Below are positions 1-7,067 of a stretch of 15,600 nt of DNA, in pieces (the first letter of the stretch is position 1; each line of letters begins with the position of its first letter). The stretch covers positions 1 through 15,600 of the forward strand of contig JAHEME010000013.1 in the NCBI GenBank assembly GCA_024643825.1. Direction: 5' to 3'. The notes under the pieces were generated by a model, which worked only from the letters and a program-made list of their open reading frames with translations, searched no databases and had not been told where the DNA came from. Made by a program: the position numbers and the translations under genes. The stretch is from Chloroflexota bacterium. Its GTDB lineage: Bacteria > Chloroflexota > Anaerolineae > Aggregatilineales > UBA3940.

Positions 1-13
1 TTTTCATGCGTGT

Positions 14-27
14 GGAGAAACTTCTCC
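14..27. other. Inverted repeat downstream of the MFS gene
   Basis: GGAGAA and TTCTCC form a perfect 6-bp inverted repeat with a 2-base centre, 18 bases past the MFS stop. A further GTG/CAC pairing is possible beyond a mismatch. No T-run follows on the minus strand inside the window, so it is at best a weak terminator candidate. A chance palindrome is also possible. Confidence 0.3.
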
Positions 28-44
28 CCGCACCTGCGCGACTC

Positions 45-1202
45 TTATATACTCTCAACGACTGGCAATGATTCATCTGCCTGTTTGGAGGTGACGAAAA
101 ATAGCAACCCGACAATCGCTAGCACCCCGGCTAACTGGAACATGGTTTGTGGCCCCACCATATCGTAAAGCAGCGCCCCTAGCAGAGCACCAGATCCACC
201 CGCCAACCCAAACATCACCGCTCCTAAAGCTGCTTGTGCGCTGGCCCCCAGTCCCGCTGGCGCAATCTGTCCGGCGTATACCACCGCTGCAATCCATAAC
301 GCCGAAAATGTCAGGCCATGTAGTAATTGGGCGGCGACCGCCCAGCGCGGGTCCACGATGAGGGAGTACGCGATAGCTCTAACCACGAAGGCGATGAAAG
401 CCATGATCAACATACCTCGCGGCTTCATTTTCCGCAGGAGCAGAGGGGATAAGATATAAACGGGAAGCTCGCTGATGCCTGCGGCTGCGATGGAAAGCCC
501 ATATAAGGATTCCCCTGCGCCCAGTTCGTTCAGGTAAATCACGAAATAGTTGTTGAGGATCGAATAACCAGTCCCCGCAAGAAAGATGGCCAAAAGAAAA
601 TTGAGCCATTGTTTATTCGATGAGAGGCTGCGAAAGCCTGCCATAAAAGAGCCTGATTCAAGCGGCGGTGGAGCGGGTAGGCGGCTGGAGATCCAGGCCG
701 TTAGAGCCATCAGGATCAAGTAGGTGATAAATATCGTCGATATACCGTAACTCTCGGCAAGGATACCTGCGCCCCAGGCTGAAAGACCGAAACCCACCGC
801 GCCCCATATCCGCAGTTTGCCGTATTCATCCGAGGATTCGCCAAGGAGTTGGAGCGAAGCGTTATCAGCAAGCGGGATGATCGGCGCATTCATAATCGCA
901 TGGAACAAAACCAGAATCGCCAGTGCGCCAAACACCTGAGCCTGTATCAGACCAGCGACCGGGAGCATCGTACCCAGGATGACCAGCGGAAGCAGGCGTT
1001 TATGCACGTGCAGCGCATCGGCGACACCTCCCCAGAGTGGCGAAGCAACCAGGACAGTAATGGTAGGCAGGGCCGCAAGGATACCAATCTGCTTTGTGCT
1101 CATCCCTGCTTGCTGATAATAGAGATTCAGGTAGGGGAATAAGACACCGGCAGCCGCATAGTACATAAAGTAAAAAAGTGACGCCAGTTGACGTAAGTTC
1201 AT
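45..1202 (-). CDS. MFS transporter, HcaT/LacY-like (MFS_1_like) type
   Basis: A 385-residue integral membrane protein with about twelve hydrophobic segments, the usual size for a major facilitator. The loop after helix 2 (residues about 57-71, WGGVADALHVHKRLL) resembles MFS motif A. Residues about 125-140 (DEYGKLRIWGAVGFG) resemble the conserved stretch of the phenylpropionate/nucleoside-permease-like group. It should move a small solute, possibly a sugar or aromatic acid, by proton coupling in the inner membrane. It is the last gene of the minus-strand run that begins with the ROK kinase. No clear Shine-Dalgarno sequence precedes the ATG, and the upstream DNA is a decayed transporter gene, so expression may depend on read-through. 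The family call is firm; the substrate is unknown. Confidence 0.85.
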   Translation of the reverse strand: MNLRQLASLFYFMYYAAAGVLFPYLNLYYQQAGMSTKQIGILAALPTITVLVASPLWGGVADALHVHKRLLPLVILGTMLPVAGLIQAQVFGALAILVLFHAIMNAPIIPLADNASLQLLGESSDEYGKLRIWGAVGFGLSAWGAGILAESYGISTIFITYLILMALTAWISSRLPAPPPLESGSFMAGFRSLSSNKQWLNFLLAIFLAGTGYSILNNYFVIYLNELGAGESLYGLSIAAAGISELPVYILSPLLLRKMKPRGMLIMAFIAFVVRAIAYSLIVDPRWAVAAQLLHGLTFSALWIAAVVYAGQIAPAGLGASAQAALGAVMFGLAGGSGALLGALLYDMVGPQTMFQLAGVLAIVGLLFFVTSKQADESLPVVESI

Positions 1203-1575
1203 GGCATTCTTTCGCAGACCGGGGGAATATCTGGCGTATGATATGTCTGGGTTCTTTGACTTTCCAGGCCAGGAACGCCCACCCTGTCAGGGTAAACGCG
1301 CCAAACAGGGTAAAATACCCGACCCAGCCGATAATCCGTTCCGCTCTGGCTTAATCCCCAAAAAACGAAAACTGCATAGAACACCGCCACACCCGGCGCC
1401 ATAAACGCTGTACCGTTTACCGTTGTTCGTTTATGGGACAGCCTTTCATGGAATACAGAGACAAAATGCTGTCGCCAAATGCCCATATAATTCCATCATC
1501 AGAATTGATGCTGAAGTTATGTTTGAAATGTGCGGTGACCTGCGGTTCGATTGACGAGTCTGGCAGCAGGCTAAA
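1203..1575 (-). pseudogene. Decayed remnant of an MFS-type transporter gene
   Basis: No intact gene lies in this 407-base gap, but minus-strand reading frames hold protein-like pieces. From about 1575 down, one frame reads an N-terminal-like segment (HNFSINSDDGIIWAFGDS) and ends at a stop. A second frame gives hydrophobic GTAFMAPGVAVFYAVFVFWG. Then the first frame resumes with RIIGWVGYFTLFGAFTLTGW followed by AFLAWKVKEPRH. These look like the first and last helices of a major facilitator, brought together by a large internal deletion and broken by stops at about 1415 and 1350 plus frame changes. This is a reading by eye, not a database match. The remnant lies between the GH57-like gene and the intact MFS gene, so it may be an older paralogue. 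Confidence 0.45.
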
Positions 1576-1609
1576 GAACTATTGCAGGAGTTGCTGAAGT
1601 TGCACAAAA

Positions 1610-2785
1610 TCAGGATGCTGTGATCGCCTGAATCGCCTGTTTTGCCAATTCCGCGGCTTTCACGGCAGCTTGCGCTACGAATATTTTCCGGCTGGAATGC
1701 GGATCGAAACCACGCCCATCGCTGTTCTCAGCCAACAGTAGTTGATCCCAGGCCTGTTCATAGAGTTGGCGGGCGGCGTTGGTGTTTAGCCCCTGGGTCT
1801 CAGCGATAGTGAGAATACCCTCCGCCGTGCGGATATGTTCGCGGGCATCGGCTTCGAGAATGTTCAACCGTTCACGGCCCTGTCCGCGCAGCCAGCGATC
1901 TAACGCATCATTGCCGCCTTTACTTTCGGCGTAGACCGTTTCCTCCGGCGGATGTTCGTCAATCCATTCGGAGATGGTTGTGAACTGTACATAAGAAAGC
2001 GACTCCAGCGCCTGATATAAGCGATGCATATCCGCCAGACCGGGGGGATCGCCAGGCAGACTGTCGCCTTCGCTCAGGCCAAGACGCGCAATGCCGGAGA
2101 AATACAGAAATTCCGCATCAGTCTTAAGCGCCAGAAGCTGGTCGTTTGCGACCCCGGCATGGAATGCTTCCAATTGCTTGAGATAAGCATCCAGACCTTC
2201 GCCAGATTCCGCAAGATCCCAGATCGGGCCGCGTAGGGCGTCATGCGCCAGGATGCCAGTGATGCTTGTGCCATTAATTCCCTGTAATTTGACAGTGCCA
2301 GGAAAAGCGTTGGTCCCGGCATAGGCAGGAACCAGTGCTTCGTAGACGATCACCCAGTTGATGCCAAGCTCTGGCATGATTTGAGGCAGGGTCACATCCC
2401 AACTGACTTCCGGCAGGAGCAAACCTGCGGGGCGAATTCCCCAGGCCTCTTCGTCCGCATCAAGCCCCAATGCCAGTTGACGCCGAACATCTTCATACGG
2501 GATCAGTGTGAGAACGGGGTGGGTATAGGTGTACGTGCCAATGGCGATCTGACCGCGTGCCTGCATTGCCCTCACACGTTCAACAATTTCGGGGTAACCT
2601 TTCAGGAGGTATCTATCCGTATAGCCAGTGAAGAAGAAATCGGCTTTGATCGCTGGATAAGCGTCGTAAAGATCAAGCAGAGGGATGATCCCCTCCGTCA
2701 CCAGTAAATCTGTTTTGTCGACAGGTTGTTCTGCAAATTGAAGATTGAAATTGTGCAGAAATGATACATGTAATTTCGGAGCCAT
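1610..2785 (-). CDS. GH57-like glycoside hydrolase / deacetylase-fold protein
   Basis: A 391-residue protein with no signal peptide, so probably cytoplasmic. It has a (beta/alpha)7-type GH57 layout. Residues 78-95 (ARGQIAIGTYTYTHPVLT) match the GH57 second conserved region. LLLPEVSWD (122-130) matches the third, with E126 at the nucleophile position. KTDAEFLYFSG (221-231) resembles the fourth, with D223 as possible acid/base. The helical tail around DQLLLAENSDGRGFDP is also typical. The first region is unusual: instead of the HxHQP signature it reads SFLHNFNLQF (8-17). It may act on an alpha-linked glucan or oligosaccharide, or may have a changed activity. A strong Shine-Dalgarno sequence (AGGAGG, minus strand, 2791-2796) supports this ATG. 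It lies 41 bases downstream of the ROK kinase gene, probably in the same transcript. Confidence 0.7.
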   Translation of the reverse strand: MAPKLHVSFLHNFNLQFAEQPVDKTDLLVTEGIIPLLDLYDAYPAIKADFFFTGYTDRYLLKGYPEIVERVRAMQARGQIAIGTYTYTHPVLTLIPYEDVRRQLALGLDADEEAWGIRPAGLLLPEVSWDVTLPQIMPELGINWVIVYEALVPAYAGTNAFPGTVKLQGINGTSITGILAHDALRGPIWDLAESGEGLDAYLKQLEAFHAGVANDQLLALKTDAEFLYFSGIARLGLSEGDSLPGDPPGLADMHRLYQALESLSYVQFTTISEWIDEHPPEETVYAESKGGNDALDRWLRGQGRERLNILEADAREHIRTAEGILTIAETQGLNTNAARQLYEQAWDQLLLAENSDGRGFDPHSSRKIFVAQAAVKAAELAKQAIQAITAS

Positions 2786-2826
2786 TACGCCCTCCTGAAA
2801 TCAATTATGTGGAAAAATATGTTGAT

Positions 2827-3789
2827 CTACTCTGTTACTTCTCGATACGGAAGCAGCAGTTCAACCGCCGCGCCCAGGACGCCAGTCTCGCCACGCGTTT
2901 GGCCTAAAACGATCTCAGTTCCGGCATAATAATCGCCGCCCATACGAGCAAAGGATCGGTGATACCCGCCGACCAGTTCATCAAAACGCTGCTGGCAGGC
3001 TTCTAGCAAAACAGGCCCGGCTTCGGCGGTTCCGCCAGTGAGCGCGATTCGGTTGGGGAGATAAATAACGGACAGTGAGGCCAGCGTCTGCCCCAGATAG
3101 AATCCAATTTGGCGCATGACTTCGCCAGCAATCGGGTCATCGCCTTTACGGGCGGCGGCGATGACCTCATAGGCAGTTATATCTCGCTCATACTGTTCAT
3201 GCGCCAAACGCTCGATCCCTTCGACGCCGCATAGGGCCTCGGCACAACCTTTACAGCCAGAGGAGCAAGCCGGGCCACCCGGTTCAAGGATGATGTGGCC
3301 GGTATCCCCGGCGCAGCCGCCGACGTAGCGCAGTGGTTCTCCATTGATGATTACCCCAGCGCCTAACCCGGTTCCAATGGCCAGACAGAGAAACCGGCGT
3401 ATACCGCGCCCGCTGCCATAGTAATATTCAGCCAGCGCGTGGGCCGTCAGATCGTTGTTGACGCTAACGGGAAGATCAAAATTCTCTTCCATGAGTGCCC
3501 GCAGATTGACACCATGAAGAGCCGGCGTATTGAAGCAGAGAATAGGGCCAGTACGGGCATCATCAGCATAGCCATGCAACGACATCCCAATCCCGACGAC
3601 TTCCCCCTGTGCATGATCGAGAACTTCGCGGATAGTCTCAACCAACGTTTGAAGAAATGTGGAAGGATCATTCCCTGTCGCGTTGGTGAGGAATCGGCGA
3701 AAGTCCTTAATCTCGCCGGCTGCATTAACCAGTCCGATTTTTGTATTCGTCCCGCCAATATCGAAGCCTAATGCGACATGTTTTGACAT
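2827..3789 (-). CDS. ROK-family sugar kinase (glucokinase-like)
   Basis: A 320-residue ROK protein that should phosphorylate a hexose or amino sugar with ATP in the cytoplasm. The phosphate-binding loop is FDIGGTNTKIGLV (9-21). The catalytic base is D113 in VNNDL, and AIGTGLGAGV (137-146) is the second phosphate loop. The sugar/zinc region is GDTGH (161-165), then CSSGCKGCAE (175-184). The usual zinc motif is CxCGxxGCxE; here the second cysteine is serine and an extra cysteine sits two residues later. There is no N-terminal helix-turn-helix, so it is a kinase rather than a NagC/XylR-type repressor. An ATG at 3930 would add 47 residues of poor quality and lies upstream of the proposed -10 box, so the start at 3789 (MSKHVALGFD) is preferred. 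No strong ribosome-binding site is seen. First gene of the minus-strand unit. Confidence 0.88.
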   Translation of the reverse strand: MSKHVALGFDIGGTNTKIGLVNAAGEIKDFRRFLTNATGNDPSTFLQTLVETIREVLDHAQGEVVGIGMSLHGYADDARTGPILCFNTPALHGVNLRALMEENFDLPVSVNNDLTAHALAEYYYGSGRGIRRFLCLAIGTGLGAGVIINGEPLRYVGGCAGDTGHIILEPGGPACSSGCKGCAEALCGVEGIERLAHEQYERDITAYEVIAAARKGDDPIAGEVMRQIGFYLGQTLASLSVIYLPNRIALTGGTAEAGPVLLEACQQRFDELVGGYHRSFARMGGDYYAGTEIVLGQTRGETGVLGAAVELLLPYREVTE

Positions 3790-3915
3790 AGTTGATGATA
3801 ACTTGACTGAGGTGGAACATGTGTTTGCTGCATAGTGATGGATGATGCTATACTGCGCGCGGGCACTAACCACAGTTTTTCGTTCCTTGAAAGAGCGAAG
3901 TTTGTGACCGTTTTC

Positions 3916-3921
3916 AGTATA
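3916..3921 (-). promoter_or_regulatory. Putative -10 box of the ROK kinase unit
   Basis: On the minus strand TATACT gives a five-of-six match to TATAAT. The region 17 bases upstream falls inside the inverted repeat at 3940-3960 and has no good -35, which would suit an activated or weak promoter under repressor control. Transcription would start near 3909, about 120 bases before the kinase start at 3789. Confidence 0.45.
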
Positions 3922-3939
3922 TAATGCCATCAGGCCGAG

Positions 3940-3960
3940 TTAGTATACTTGGTATACTAA
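3940..3960. promoter_or_regulatory. 21-bp perfect inverted repeat, likely GntR operator
   Basis: Arms TTAGTATAC and GTATACTAA are exact reverse complements separated by TTG. The site can also be read as two overlapping near-palindromes centred on GTATAC, a core common in operators of GntR/HutC-type repressors. It lies in the divergent region between the ROK kinase and the GntR gene. It covers the -35 zone of the minus-strand promoter and contains TATACT (3953-3958), a possible plus-strand -10. A repressor here would block both directions. The assignment to the adjacent GntR protein is inference. Confidence 0.75.
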
Positions 3961-3998
3961 CCTACCGATGGCATCATTGTATCATAGGAGTTGACTGG

Positions 3999-4061
3999 AT
4001 GCAATGCGATCTGATGTATCAGCAAATTAAAGCACTCAAGCTAGAAACAGCAAAAGAGTAA
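3999..4061 (+). CDS. 20-residue leader ORF coupled to the GntR gene
   Basis: A short ORF reading MQCDLMYQQI then KALKLETAKE before TAA. It is preceded by AGGAG at 3986-3990, eight bases before its ATG, the best ribosome-binding site in this intergenic region. Its stop codon overlaps the GntR start by one base (TAATG). The GntR start itself has only a weak purine stretch before it, so ribosomes finishing the leader probably restart on GntR. The peptide matches no family I recognise and no run of one amino acid suggests attenuation. It may be a true small protein or only a translation-coupling device. It is too short for routine gene calling. Confidence 0.5.
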   Translation: MQCDLMYQQIKALKLETAKE

Positions 4062-4849
4062 TGAGCACTACACACCTATGGGAACGCGAAATCCTGATCG
4101 ATCAACGGTCAAGGCAGCCTCTTTTTTTGCAGGTTAAAGAAGGATTAAAAAACTGGATTCGCAATGGATTACAGGGTGGCAGTCTGTCAGAAGGCGACCG
4201 AGTTCCTTCCCAAAATGAATTAAGCGAGACTCTGAGGGTAAGCGCCATCACAGTGAAACGTGCCTTGAACGAGTTACAGCGTGAAGGGTACATCCAGCGC
4301 ATTCAAGGGCGAGGCTCCTTCATCGCCAAGAAACATAAACTCGAATTGAAACTAGAGCATCTTTACAGCCTGACAACCGTTGCAGAATCATTCGGGATGG
4401 TTCCTGCCCGGCAGGTTCTGGAACTCAAAGAGGTTAAGGCCAGTCGCAGAGTTGTCCGGTATCTGGAAATTGAGGACGATGTTCCGGTTGTGAAACTCGT
4501 GAGGCTCCGTCTGGTTGATGATATCCCGCTGGCGGTTGATACTTCTTTTCTCCCATTGCGCTTGTTCCCTGAATTATTAATGGATGAACACAGCCATGGG
4601 GCACTCTATGATCTGATGAAGACAAAATATGGCATTGAACCAGTTCGGGTGCATGAATACCTTGAGCCTGTTTTAATCAATGATTTTGAATCGGAAGCGT
4701 TGCAAGTGCCAGTCGGGTCAGCTGCAATGCTGGCTGAACGGATCGCCTACAGCGCCGATGATGTGCCGATTGAATATAATCAAAGTGTGCTGCGGGGCGA
4801 TATGTGCCGATTCTCAGTCGATATGCATAAAGGAAGCCTGAGTGGTTAA
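4061..4849 (+). CDS. GntR-family regulator, HutC/UTRA type
   Basis: A 262-residue transcription factor. Residues about 18-90 form the GntR winged helix-turn-helix: RQPLFLQVKEGLKNWI, then LSEGDRVPSQNELSETLRVS with the recognition helix AITVKRALNELQREG and the wing RIQGRGSFIA. Residues about 100-255 are a UTRA effector domain, ending in the typical DVPIEYNQSVLRGD strand pair. UTRA domains commonly bind phosphorylated sugars or amino sugars, which fits the ROK kinase next door and the SIS enzyme further on. It probably binds the inverted repeat at 3940-3960 and controls itself and the divergent kinase unit. Translation is probably coupled to the leader ORF that overlaps its start. Family call firm; ligand unknown. 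Confidence 0.93.
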   Translation: MSTTHLWEREILIDQRSRQPLFLQVKEGLKNWIRNGLQGGSLSEGDRVPSQNELSETLRVSAITVKRALNELQREGYIQRIQGRGSFIAKKHKLELKLEHLYSLTTVAESFGMVPARQVLELKEVKASRRVVRYLEIEDDVPVVKLVRLRLVDDIPLAVDTSFLPLRLFPELLMDEHSHGALYDLMKTKYGIEPVRVHEYLEPVLINDFESEALQVPVGSAAMLAERIAYSADDVPIEYNQSVLRGDMCRFSVDMHKGSLSG

Positions 4850-5912
4850 GAGTGTTGTTATGCCAGATAAAGAATTAACTCTCTCTGATTTTCGCCCTCA
4901 ATCCAAACTTATTGTTAAAGAAACGGCGATAACCAAGCCGCGTTTTCCGGTCATTGACGCCCACAACCATCTGGGTGAAACATTTGGCGGCGGATGGATC
5001 AATAAACCTGTAGCTCAACTACTGGAAGTTCTTGATGAAGCTGATGTTCAGGCTTTTGTTGATCTGGATGGTGGCTGGGGAGAAGCGATTCTGGATAAGC
5101 ACATGGCGCACTTCAAAGCTGCCGCGCCAGAACGTTTTCTCCATTTTGGCGGTGTGGATTGGAGCCAATGGGCGGAGCAAAAGAATCGATTTGGAGAGTG
5201 GTCGGCTGACCGCTTTCGGAGACAGGTTGCTCGTGGTGCGCAGGGTTTGAAAATCTGGAAAGGGCTGGGGCTAAATGTTCAGGATCATGAGGGGCGGCTG
5301 GTAGCGGCTGACGACGAACGCCTTGATCCGGTCTGGGCGGCGGCTGGCGAGTTAGATGTTCCGGTGATGATCCATGTTGGCGATCCGGTCGCATTTTTCG
5401 ACCCACTGGATCACACCAACGAACGCTGGGAAGAACTTAACGCCCACCCTGACTGGCAGTTTCCCTCGCCGCCATACCCGCCATTTATGTCTATCATGGA
5501 GTCTCTGGCGCGGCTGGTTAAGCGTCATCCACAGACGATATTTATCGGTGCTCATGTGGGATGTTATTCAGAAAATCTGGGCTGGGTGGGGAATGTTCTG
5601 GATCAGAGTCCAGACTTCTATGTCGACATCAGCGCACGGATTGGAGAATTGGGCCGCCAGCCGTATACCGCTCGTCGTTTCTTCCTGCAATACGCTGACC
5701 GGATTTTATTTGGAACCGATATGGGGGCCAGCGTAGATGGCTACCGATTACACTATCGTTTTCTTGAGACAGATGACGAGTATTTCAATTACGGCTTATC
5801 GCCTATCCCCGGTCAGGGGCGCTGGTATATTTACGGTTTGCACCTCCCGGACGATGTGCTGGAAAAAATCTATTATCAGAATGCACGACGTGTGCTACGC
5901 CTCGATCCGTGA
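4842..5912 (+). CDS. Amidohydrolase-superfamily metal-dependent hydrolase (Amidohydro_2 type)
   Basis: A 356-residue TIM-barrel enzyme. The metal-binding pattern is clear: VIDAHNH (D39, H41, H43) on strand 1, LKIWKG (K137), MIHVGDP (H178), FIGAHVG (H238) and LFGTDMG (D293) on strand 8. This is the COG2159/Amidohydro_2 layout, which includes decarboxylases and sugar-lactone hydrolases. No signal peptide, so cytoplasmic. The GTG start at 4842 has AGGA (4831-4834) seven bases upstream and overlaps the GntR stop by eight bases; an in-frame ATG at 4860 is the alternative. Co-transcription with the GntR regulator suggests it works on the inducing substrate or a product of it. With two dehydrogenases nearby a lactonase role is possible, but that is inference. 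Confidence 0.85.
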   Translation: MVKSVVMPDKELTLSDFRPQSKLIVKETAITKPRFPVIDAHNHLGETFGGGWINKPVAQLLEVLDEADVQAFVDLDGGWGEAILDKHMAHFKAAAPERFLHFGGVDWSQWAEQKNRFGEWSADRFRRQVARGAQGLKIWKGLGLNVQDHEGRLVAADDERLDPVWAAAGELDVPVMIHVGDPVAFFDPLDHTNERWEELNAHPDWQFPSPPYPPFMSIMESLARLVKRHPQTIFIGAHVGCYSENLGWVGNVLDQSPDFYVDISARIGELGRQPYTARRFFLQYADRILFGTDMGASVDGYRLHYRFLETDDEYFNYGLSPIPGQGRWYIYGLHLPDDVLEKIYYQNARRVLRLDP

Positions 5913-6163
5913 TGTGCCTATGAGTAGCCCGGGTAGGCGAGATGCCAGTCATCACAATCATCAGGAGGCTTGGTAAATATCAGTAAAGCCACTGGCTCCC
6001 GCTTCGCAACTACCCACATCTGCCGCAGCTACGTGTTGAAGTCTGCCCCCGCCGAATGTAGCCCTCAGCTAGAGCATTGACCAACATCCCTTGAGCCTGC
6101 CCGAAATGTGCTCTCTCAGAGTGAGGGGATTCATACGCCAAACCCATTGACGCATCATGCCTG
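5913..6163. other. Gap before the DeoR promoter, no confident gene
   Basis: I see no intact gene or strong terminator here. A weak GCCTA/TAGGC inverted repeat surrounding CCCGGG lies just past the amidohydrolase stop (about 5917-5940). On the minus strand one frame stays open from 6186 to a stop at 6010 (about 58 codons) and looks somewhat protein-like (QGMLVNALAEGYIRRGQTS), but has no ribosome-binding site and no family I recognise. It may be the tail of a lost gene. Confidence 0.4.
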
Positions 6164-6193
6164 TTGACAAACCCGAACAAAATAGATTAGGAT
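6164..6193 (+). promoter_or_regulatory. Putative promoter of the DeoR-led operon
   Basis: A perfect -35 box TTGACA (6164-6169) is followed after 18 bases by TAGGAT (6188-6193), four of six matches to TATAAT. A TATGAT lies at 6193-6198 but at 23 bases is too far from the -35. Transcription would start near 6200, inside the tandem repeats, a good position for repression. Confidence 0.5.
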
Positions 6194-6194
6194 A

Positions 6195-6226
6195 TGATTG
6201 AATGTGATTGAATGTGATTGATTGTG
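6195..6226. repeat. Three tandem 10-bp repeats, likely DeoR operator
   Basis: TGATTGAATG occurs twice in tandem (6195-6204, 6205-6214), followed by TGATTGATTG (6215-6224) and TG. The 10-base period puts each copy on the same face of the helix. DeoR-family regulators often bind direct repeats near their own promoter. The repeats sit just after the -10 and 34 bases before the DeoR start, so autoregulation is likely. Confidence 0.6.
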
Positions 6227-6260
6227 TCTGTTTGCGCATTAATGCCCACTGAAGGTTCCC

Positions 6261-7019
6261 ATGCTGAGTGTGCAAAGACAACGGGAAATTCTAGCATATA
6301 TTGCCAGCAATAAATCAGTTCAAGTTACGGATTTGAGCGACACCTTCAACGCCAGCCAGGCGACAGTGCGTCGGGATTTGAAGCAAATGGAAGAGGAAGG
6401 CCTTATCCGGCGTGTGCATGGTGGGGCAGTCTACATCGAACCAGAAGCCGAATCCCCCGCAATGCTGAGGAAATCGCATCAAGCGGCTTATAAGCAGCGT
6501 ATTGGGCAAGCAGCAGCAGAACTGGTCCAGGATGGTGAGACAATCATCATCACCAGTGGCACGACAACCGAAGCGGTGCTGCCCTACCTTGCCAATAAAT
6601 CCGACCTGACGGTGATCACCAATGCACTCAATATCTGCTACCAACTGGTTCGCTATCCTCAGGTCAGCACCGTCGTTCTGGGCGGCTGGCTTCGGCATTC
6701 CGAGTTCTCGCTACTAGGCCATCTAACCGAACAGGCCCTACAAGGGCTGCGCGCCGACAAGATATTTCACGGCGTATTCGGGATTAGTCCTATACATGGT
6801 TTAACTGGTTCTTATTTTCAAGAAGCGCAAACAGATAAAGCTCTGATTAATGCAGCTGATGAACTAATCGTCTTGGCGGATCACAGTAAATTTTACCAGG
6901 TCGGTCCCATCCAATTAGCCTCATTGGATAGCATATCGAAGGTTCTGACGGATACGGAAGCGCCGGACGCTGATGTCGAAGCGCTTCGCAGCATGAGCAT
7001 CACGGTTATGCAAGTATAA
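6261..7019 (+). CDS. DeoR/GlpR-family sugar-phosphate-responsive regulator
   Basis: A 252-residue repressor-type protein. Residues 1-58 are the DeoR helix-turn-helix: QRQREILAYI, then VTDLSDTFNASQATVRRDLKQ and the family signature EGLIRRVHGGA (46-56). Residues about 75-235 form the sugar-phosphate-binding domain of the ribose-5-phosphate-isomerase fold, with DGETIIITSGTTTE (91-104) as the phosphate loop and the conserved ADHSKF at 206-211. It should sense a phosphorylated sugar and release DNA when bound. AAGG (6252-6255), five bases before ATG, supports the start. The gene heads the SIS, transporter and oxidoreductase run and probably controls it through the tandem repeats at 6195-6226. Confidence 0.93.
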   Translation: MLSVQRQREILAYIASNKSVQVTDLSDTFNASQATVRRDLKQMEEEGLIRRVHGGAVYIEPEAESPAMLRKSHQAAYKQRIGQAAAELVQDGETIIITSGTTTEAVLPYLANKSDLTVITNALNICYQLVRYPQVSTVVLGGWLRHSEFSLLGHLTEQALQGLRADKIFHGVFGISPIHGLTGSYFQEAQTDKALINAADELIVLADHSKFYQVGPIQLASLDSISKVLTDTEAPDADVEALRSMSITVMQV

Positions 7020-7067
7020 AACGAATGGGCGATTTTTTACGTCAATCTATTGGGAGAAGCGCCTTAT

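Noticed and set aside
1501..1612. Plus-strand open stretch ending in a helix-like piece (AKELLQELLKLHKI)
   Set aside because: It is short, has an internal stop at 1552-1554 and no start signal. The minus strand at the same place holds the transporter remnant and the end of the GH57-like gene.
3790..3930. N-terminal extension of the ROK kinase to 3930
   Set aside because: It does not resemble the family, contains the likely -10 box and would place the start upstream of transcription.
5913..6260. Insertion sequence or MITE in the gap
   Set aside because: I found no terminal inverted repeats, target duplications or recognisable transposase pieces by eye.
7029..7040. T-run GATTTTTTAC after the DeoR gene as a terminator
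   Set aside because: No hairpin precedes it, so there is no basis for an intrinsic terminator.
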